Shown piece by piece: positions 57,265 through 64,000 of a stretch of 64,000 bases of DNA. Below the pieces are notes generated by a model. It did no database searches, was not told where the DNA came from, and saw nothing but the letters and a program-made list of their open reading frames with translations. The translations under genes were made by a program, and so were the position numbers. The stretch covers positions 204,905 to 268,904 of the forward strand of contig JBBHKE010003080.1 of NCBI GenBank assembly GCA_037447655.1. Direction: 5' to 3'. The DNA is from Zygnema cylindricum. Taxonomy: Eukaryota > Streptophyta > Zygnematophyceae > Zygnematales > Zygnemataceae. Each line of letters starts with the position of its first letter. Positions within the stretch are counted from its first letter, which is position 1.

Positions 57265-58648
57265 ATGCAGCGGAAGCTAGAAAAACAAAACCTATCTCTA
57301 GAAGCCAAAACACAATCATCATGCAGCGGAAGCAGTAGTGGACAGGCAAGAGGTGGATGGGCATCACAAAAGAGAAATGGTGATGCATTAGAGACATTAG
57401 GAGTTAAGGTCAAGCAAAATGGTAGAGAACTAAAGGTGAAAGCGATACAAGATGGTGGGAGAGTAAGACAAAAGATAGAGGACTGTCAAAATGACTTACC
57501 ACAAAAGAAACACGCAAGGAGTACCAAGAGTTTCACAAAATTCAACGGCATCCCCCATTTCCCATCTCCACACGCGTATCCACAAACATCCCACAATCCG
57601 GTCTTAACATCTAGGAATTCACAAAACCTGCAGGAAACCAAAACACAAAAAATGATTAGCAATCATGGCGTATTTAGCAAACTGGCAAGCGAATCCCCAA
57701 AAACGTGAGGAGAGACAGAGGGACAGCTACAAAAGTAACGAAAATGAAAAAGATGCAGCTAGCAGACAACTTGGAAACTCAATAATAGGAGGGGAAAACA
57801 TTAGTGTTTCGATAGGAAAGGGAGAAGTGAAATTACCAAGGAGAACATCAAAAGATTTAGAGGATGGAGGAGGCCTCAAGGAGGGGACAGAAAGTGAAAG
57901 CTCCACAATCCAAGCAAAGGAGGAGCAGATTGGGAATCCGGGTGGACAAAAGTCACCCATGACAGAAAACGATCGAGACAAGTGACATCTTCCGCATAAT
58001 AGAGAGTCCTCACAAAAATTCGGAGTTTGTAAGATGGAGAAAAGTGGAAGGGGGAAGTTAGAGACTCCTCCAATAGAAATCACCAAACAGCAATGCAACT
58101 CAATTTTTGCAAATGTCAAGGGTAAAATATGGGGACAGATCAAAACTCACCATATCAAGCCCCAAAGCTCAGAGATAGTAGGAGAAGCGAAGTCCATCAC
58201 TCCAAAATTCATCAAAACAGCTGACCACATCAACACAGCCTGCACACAATTTCAAGATTTCAAAAACATTGAAAAGGAAGAGCAGGGAGAAGGCAGCAGA
58301 ATGAAACTTAGGACATTTAAAGATGTACTGTAAGCGGATTTCACTGGAAAACATGCAATGAGGAACATACTTGAGGTCAAACACAAGGAGCAAAATCAAG
58401 GGAGCTTACCTCAAAGTTTTCAGAATCCGGCCACCAAGAAAACTGTTTCAGAGCCGAAAAAGAAAGAGCAGAACGCGGATATAGCAGCAGAAGCAGTTAG
58501 TGGGAATATTCACAAAGGTGAAATTATGCGGACAGAATTTCATGATAGTGCAAAGACGCTGATTGAAACAGGTGGAGGCGGCTCCAATCCAAAGGAGAAA
58601 GGAGGGAGTGCTATATTCAATTTCCCACAGGAGGACTCAGCCAAATAG
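57265..58648 (+). other. series of hydrophilic open frames, unrecognised
   Basis: Plus-strand open frames at 57265-57708, 57665-57985, 58034-58333 and 58358-58648 follow each other in different frames, rich in Lys, Glu, Gln and Ser with no hydrophobic core. They occupy the place where copia RT should be but show no RT or RNase H motif. Could be a decayed inserted retroelement ORF1 or a host gene fragment. Within 58840-59100 an imperfect tandem duplication (GGTGCTTGATAAAA / GGTGCTCGATCAAAA) occurs. Confidence 0.25.
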
Positions 58649-59333
58649 AGGAGTCTCGAGAAAAAAAATTGCAGAGAAGGGAAAGACTAACAATTTCTAT
58701 TCTGCAGGTGATGAAAGACACGATGAGTGGAGGTGCACACACGTTGACGTGAGTACACCTGAGTAAGGTTCAGAACAGGTTCCGCAACCTCCAAGAGTAT
58801 ATCATCATTTTTCAAGGGAACAATCCGGCAGGCGCGGCAAAGGTGCTTGATAAAATATAATCCAACAGATCTTACGAACGAATGGATGATCACTATCACA
58901 GCGAGGGAAGTACAAGTTAAGTACAAGTTTGGTCGACTGGTACAGTGAATGTCAGTCCATAGTCACCGCAATTCAAAAGCACGGAAGAGGTGCTCGATCA
59001 AAAAGAATCCAATAGATCCGACGGACGAGGTGATGATAACTATTACAGCAAGGCAAGTAAAGCTTAGGTCGACTGGTACAGTCACAAATGTCTGTCCGCC
59101 CTCAACGCAATTCAAAATGACGGGGCATGGTCCTATCGAAATGTCGCTTGGTTAATTCTAAGAAGTTTTTCAAAAGTCTGACTGCGACGTCACGTATATT
59201 CGAAATGGTGACCGAGGTACAAATTACATCAACAACAAAAAGGACAGCACGACAAAGTTCTTTCGGAAAGTGAAACGACTTTTCATATTTGAAACATCAA
59301 GGAAATCGGTATCGCACTGAACTCGAGTGGGAG

Positions 59334-60200
59334 TGTTGAAAAGTACAATTTCATGCGGTACCAATTTAAGCCAAGATGCATGATTCGAGGAGATTTGAAC
59401 GCTGTACAATTAGTGCTATATCGATATTTGACCAAGTACATTCCAATGTCGGGACTAAAGTACTGTTGTGTGAGAGGACATCACACGTGACGATTTCCAA
59501 CAAGAAATCATATGACAAAGGGCAAAACCAAGCGTCCTCATTGGACACACTTATGGAGGACACATAGACACATGCCATTCATCCATTGGACCACAATCCA
59601 CCACTCCATTAGGCATATCACCACTGATGCATCAGAAAGGGATAAATCAGCATGTGAGACAAGCATTTCATTAAGGCGTAAGGAATCATAACATAGGGCT
59701 TATGATGCACAAGAGAAGCTTTTAGAAGAGAACACTTTGTTACATATTATTTAGTGAGATTACAAGAGTGTAGACTTCATAGAGATTTTAAGTCTGTATA
59801 TTCAGTGTATTGATTAGCCATAGAAAAGAGTTAAGAACTCAACTTTAGTCTCAGTTGAGATTAGGAATTACAAGTGTCTGAAATTCATTGGAATCTCTAT
59901 GGGGGCTCACGTTGCGTTTCGCTAAGTGACCCCTTGACTAGCTTTTCTATTATAAGCTGAATTACAACAATATTGCCTATTCTAATGTCGATGTGATTGT
60001 ATCCTCTCTATTCCTCTCTTAATCTCCTATTTATAGCTCTGTGATCCATCTCAGTGTCCATCTAGTGATTGCATGCCCAAAGTCAAATCTTCTACCTGTA
60101 GCTGCTGGTGATTCCTCTGGTCGATCAGATTGTGGCTGCAGGGATTCCTCTATTCGATCAGATGGTTGTCCAAAAGCAACAGGTTATGGGCCCAGTTGTC
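59334..60200 (+). repeat. 3' LTR of old copia element
   Basis: Starts TGTTGAAAAGTACAATTTC right after GAGTGGGAG. Diverged from the 5' LTR by many substitutions and indels. The right end abuts the TRIM-like element. Confidence 0.65.
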
Positions 60201-60207
60201 TGGATCG

Positions 60208-60754
60208 TTTTAGATTGGCACGTGAAGCCAGTCCAATACGGCATAGAATATGGAATATCCATACTCGAGCCGCCCGTCAAAAACGGCTACGGACTCGCTA
60301 GTCTCTACATCGAGTTGGTGGCACATTGGTAGTGCGTTTGCAGCTGAAAGGAAAGGTCCTAGATTCAAGCCTTGGCTGGCTCAATTTTCCCAAAGATGGG
60401 ACATGCGGAATCCTTAATTTATAGGAAATCTAACATGGTATGAGCCAGCGGGATTGCGGATGGTTTGACTGACTTTCTTGTGAGGGGGGGTGTTGGATTA
60501 GCACGTGAAGCTGGTCCAATACGAGGTAAGAATATAGAATATCCATACTCGAGCAGCTTGTAAGTAATGGGTACGGACCCGTCTGTCTCTACATCGAGCA
60601 AGTGGCACAGTAGTAATGCGTTCATAGTTGGCATAGTAGTAGTGCGTTGGCAGCTAAAGTGAAAGGTCCCTAGTTCGAACACTGGCCGGCTCAATTTTTC
60701 CAAGTGTGGGACATGCCGAATCCTGGATTTCTAGGAAATCTATTAAAACTATCA
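60208..60754 (+). mobile_element. TRIM-like miniature LTR retrotransposon
   Basis: Two diverged direct repeats (about 60208-60435 and 60491-60754; TGTTGGATTAGCACGTGAAG in the second) enclose only about 55 bp. That interval starts with TGGTATGAGCCAGCG (60436-60450), which matches the Met-tRNA primer site with a 2-nt deletion, and ends with a G-rich polypurine tract (60482-60490). No coding capacity. Each repeat contains a tRNA-like promoter: box A-like GTGGCACATTGG or GTTGGCATAGTAG, and box B-like TAGATTCAAGCC or TAGTTCGAACAC. Confidence 0.7.
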
Positions 60755-62540
60755 TAGTACACAAAAGTTTGAAGCCTTGTTAGATCCTTTGCCCTAGTAA
60801 GACCTAGGCCCTAAAAGGGTTGGCAATCCTACCTTTGTTTCGTTGTAGATCCTCTAACTACCGTGCGATCATCTCCAATTCCAATATTACACAAATATTT
60901 CCTAGAGAAGTTGTTGCGCCGCCTCAAACTCCCCTTCAAAACCTTCATGCACCTCTATGTAAACATGGGCCCCTTGAGGTACGAAAGAAGGCTAAAGGGG
61001 GAATAATCAGGGTGAACCGAGGGAGGTGGCTAGCATAAAATAAAAGGTAGTGTGTCCCTATTTGAATGGTTGAATGGTTCAATGGTTCAATGGTTCAATG
61101 GTTCAACGATTCAACGGTTTGGTTTGGCCGCCTAAATACCCTTTAGGTTGGTTTGCAAATTTAAATTTCGGACCCAAACCAAACCTCTCGGATTGCCTCG
61201 AAGGAAAACTGAGCAAAACTAGTCCAAACCTAACTGAACTTGGCGGAATCGAACTTAACCGGGCCGCTGGTTCGGTACACAAGTTTAAAGTACGGTTTTA
61301 ATCCGAACTGTTCAATTTTTTACGAAGAAAAACCCATCCGAACCGGGCCCAGTGCTAAACAAGGGATAAGGCCAGACTTCCATTAGCCAATTTTGGTAAA
61401 TGTATGGATAGGCCTACCGCTGAGCGTGTCTTGCATTAAGTCGGGTCAATAATCCACTATATATTTGTGTGGCTCATTCAGGTTGGTACCACGTAGGTTA
61501 ACTATAATCTACAAAAAATCTTCAAAGCAAAATCTAAAAGCAGTAGCAATGCCAGCAAGGGTAATTATTGACTCCTACTGAGTGTATTATAATGTAGTAA
61601 GTGCTTTATAATGTACTATCTGAACTATCAAAACTGAAATTTTAAAACGGATCGATAAAAAGGTGGCGGCTAACTTCCATGGTGGGAGGGTGACGTGATA
61701 ATTTCGATGGACTCGTATCCACCCCAACGTAGAGAACATGGCTTATAACACGTGTAGGCACGTGAATGCGCGTTCATCATGGATTTTATCTCTATTTTCC
61801 ACGCGCCCAATTTTGCACATTCAATGTTTATGTAGTGTCCACTATGACGACATTAGCCACACTGTGAAGGGTTAGCGAGATGGCCTCTCGGATTAAAAAA
61901 ATATAGGATCCGACGGTCAAGGTTTAGGCTCATAACCTTGGAGATATTTCAATAAATATGTCTTTTTTTTAGAAAAAAAAAGTTTATGGAATGGTAAAAA
62001 ATAGTACAGCCCTCAGTTAACAACCTCAATTTTTAGCTAATGGAAGTCCGGCCATATATATTCGAATTGAGTAGCTTGAGCCTTTGAAATACATATCTCA
62101 TGACTCACAGCTATACATTGAAGAAAAATGACCACGATGACGATAACAAAAATGAAATAAGAATTACATTATCATCTTTAGTTGGGCGTAGTTTGTGGCT
62201 TTAGAGTTTAGGGTAATTTGTATTGTTTCAATAGTGTAGTTATGTTGTACTTGCTATATTTCTTTTTTTCTAGGATTTTAAAGCACTTTTGTTGTGTTTT
62301 TAGTCCTTAGAATTCTAGTCTTTTACCTTTGTTGGTCATCAAATCTTTTTAATGACAATCATGTTTTGTACTTTGATGTTATTACCATCGCGTTTTTGGA
62401 AATAAAATCTATTTCTAATAAGAATTACTATGATTGAAGCGAATCTGACCACATAAATTTCTACGCATTCTGTCATGACGCGACTAGGTCAAAAACTAGA
62501 CAATACGACAGTTAATTTTGCCAAAGCTGTCATAGAAACG
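60755..62540. other. gene-free stretch
   Basis: Holds a short 10-bp tandem (GGTTCAATGGTTCAATGG, 61068-61105) and an AACCG-rich patch ending GAACCGGGCCCAGTGC (about 61345-61360) that resembles a MITE end. No coding exon was supported; short open frames have no features. Confidence 0.4.
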
Positions 62541-62994
62541 TATCTCTAAGCTCAACGATGAAAAGAAACAGTCAACTAACAGCTCTGTTGTTAAAATTCT
62601 GTGTCCATTTCTAGCTAAGGACCAGAAGTCAAAGTTAGTCAAAGTGACGTGAGAGAGAAGTCAACCGAAGTCCTATTAGGTTCATGTACGAATTAGTAGA
62701 CGTCAAAATTTGTGTAGACATCAGGCATACTTTGCGTAGACGTCAAGTTAAGGGAAACGTAATTGTGTATCTCTAAGCTCAACGATGAAAAGATACAGTC
62801 AGCTAATAGCTCTGTTGTTAAAATTCGGTGTCCATTTCTTGCTAAGAACCAAAAGTCAAAGTAAGTCAAAGTGACGTGAGAGAGAAGTCAACCAAAGTCC
62901 TATTAGGTTCATGTACGGTTGAGTAGACGTCAAAATTTGTGTAGACATCAAGCATGCTTTAAGTAGACGTCAAGTTAAGCAAAACGTAATTGTT
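62541..62994. repeat. 227-bp tandem duplication
   Basis: TATCTCTAAGCTCAACGATG begins at 62541 and 62768, and colinear similarity extends through CAAGTTAAGG / CAAGTTAAGC. Copies differ at scattered positions. Confidence 0.95.
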
Positions 62995-63549
62995 TACGTT
63001 ATACTGTACGACAAGTTAAGTGTCGCATATTTTGAGTATGTTTCACGTAGCAAATTTTGACCGTTGATTTGATTACATAGTTCACACGTTAGGAGTTTGT
63101 TTCTTTACATGAAAGACAAGTAGCGTAGTACTTACGTCACCTACACATATAAAATGTACTCATGCATTACATTGAAAATTAATCATCAATCTACTGAATG
63201 ATTCTCTCCAATTTTTCCATACGGCTATTTTTGCACTGAGTGATTATTTTGTCATATAAATAATCTATCTTCTATCTTGTTCAGTAATTAAGCTTTGCTT
63301 TCTCATATAGAGAATTGTTTTCCTTAGCTTCGTGTCTTGTAATGGATGATCCTATGGCCACTTTTTTTGAATCTCAACATCTGTAACGTTCAATTTGTGC
63401 CGCCAACAATTTTTGTGTAGATACAGAAAAATCAATCGATATTAGGATGTGTCCGCAAAAACTCTATATGGGCAATGCACCGTACATATTTGACTCTGCA
63501 TCTAGTCTTTATAATGATACCCAAGCGAACTCTACCAATTAGCTAGGAG

Positions 63550-63836
63550 GCCACCCTGGCCTACTGTAGCCATTAGCGAAAGGACGTGACTTGTCGAATC
63601 AGGAGTTCGCATACACGACTTGCCTCCCATCCATGTAGTAAATCATACGCAAATCTAGACAGTGCAATTTATACTGTAAAGGTAATCGTAATGTGTTTCC
63701 ATGAGTAATGTTGTAAGCGCCTAACACCAAACTAAAACCATCAATGCTTAAAAGCTATTTTTAACTTTTTTGGCATACCGTGGGAACTAAAATACTTTTT
63801 CTCGCTTCGTGAATTTTAAGGCAGTGTGACTTTGAA
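63550..63836 (+). promoter_or_regulatory. upstream block of LRR copy D
   Basis: Shares ATACACGACTTGCCTCC with 37700 upstream of copy B and AAACTAAAACCATCAATGCTT-like sequence with the region upstream of copy A. Without MITE insertions it shows the ancestral spacing of the LRR promoter. Confidence 0.5.
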
Positions 63837-64000
63837 ATGGCAGCCACAGCATGCTGAGTTTTCTTCTCTCATATTCCCTTCTCTCATTTTGGCCTTTTTG
63901 TCCATCTGACTGCTGTGGCGTTTGGCAATCAAAATCATCAGTGGACAGGGACTATACAGCGCAGTGACAATGAGTCTCTCTCTCTCTCTCCTCTCTCTCT
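63837..64000 (+). pseudogene. LRR copy D, broken exon 1
   Basis: ATG at 63837 gives MAATAC then TGA. Beyond the stop the reading still follows the LRR signal peptide (HFGLFVHLTAVAFGNQNHQW), with a 12-nt expansion. The donor is GACAATGAGTC against GACAGTGAGTC in copy B, so GT became AT. Then a CT tract runs off the window. Two independent breaks indicate a pseudogene. Confidence 0.85.

Larger units (their letters stand above)
53247..60200 (+). mobile_element. old Ty1/copia LTR retrotransposon
   Basis: Two same-sense repeats, about 53247-54190 and 59334-60200, start TGTTGAAAAGTAC and are colinear throughout (CATTCATCCATTGGACCACA, ACTCCATTA, CTAAGTCAAATCT, ATGGGCCCA). A polypurine-like GAGTGGGAG precedes the right one. 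Just inside the left one is Gag-like WKIRVTRLLEKRSL (54230-54440) ending in a WEALASR-type motif; at about 54590-54960 a decayed protease plus GAG-pre-integrase segment ends GDRLYRLKIF. No RT motif seen. LTR divergence and stops indicate age. Confidence 0.7.

Overview
The window looks like an intron-rich, AT-rich land-plant nuclear contig dominated by transposable elements. The plant assignment rests on a secreted leucine-rich-repeat (LRR) gene built from 72-nt exon modules, on LTR retrotransposons primed by initiator-Met tRNA, and on abundant short hAT-, Harbinger- and TA-flanked MITEs. The exact lineage cannot be fixed from the sequence. One assembly gap (N run) lies at 29326-30129.

Layout. 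0.9-3.7 kb: 3' five exons of a plus-strand gene with a basic C-terminus (not recognised). 4.66-6.79 kb: degenerate rDNA island (26S/28S fragment, spacer-like DNA, 5' part of 18S). 8.9-14.4 kb: MITE-rich DNA with three hAT-type elements or hosts, a TA-flanked MITE, a Harbinger MITE nested in another MITE, and the first two exons of a minus-strand gene (10.4-10.97 kb). 14.45-23.5 kb: a dispersed repeat carrying a precise 84-bp minisatellite, split by a young minus-strand Ty3/gypsy element (15226-22999) with nearly identical LTRs, a 5-bp target duplication and a textbook -1 slippery heptamer between gag and protease. 24.5-26.5 kb: tRNA-derived SINEs and a long (TA)n tract. 27-51 kb and 63.8 kb: an LRR gene family with four members. 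Copy A (minus, 27027-30379) is a pseudogene, copy B (plus, 38976-44831) gives a clean 8-exon, 232-residue model, copy C (about 50431-50748) keeps only the 3' end, and copy D (63837 to window end) is broken in exon 1. 33-36.8 and 46.1-49.25 kb: two copies of a rearranged Ty1/copia element that share an internal inversion junction; the first is also split by a solo LTR. 53.2-60.2 kb: an old Ty1/copia element. 60.2-60.75 kb: a TRIM-like mini retrotransposon with tRNA-like promoter boxes in its repeats.

The most likely functional genes are LRR copy B and the two unrecognised host genes near the left end. The rest is mainly repeat biology. Copy B is striking because its sisters are all broken and because two hAT-type MITEs sit at the same target sequence just upstream of its start codon.
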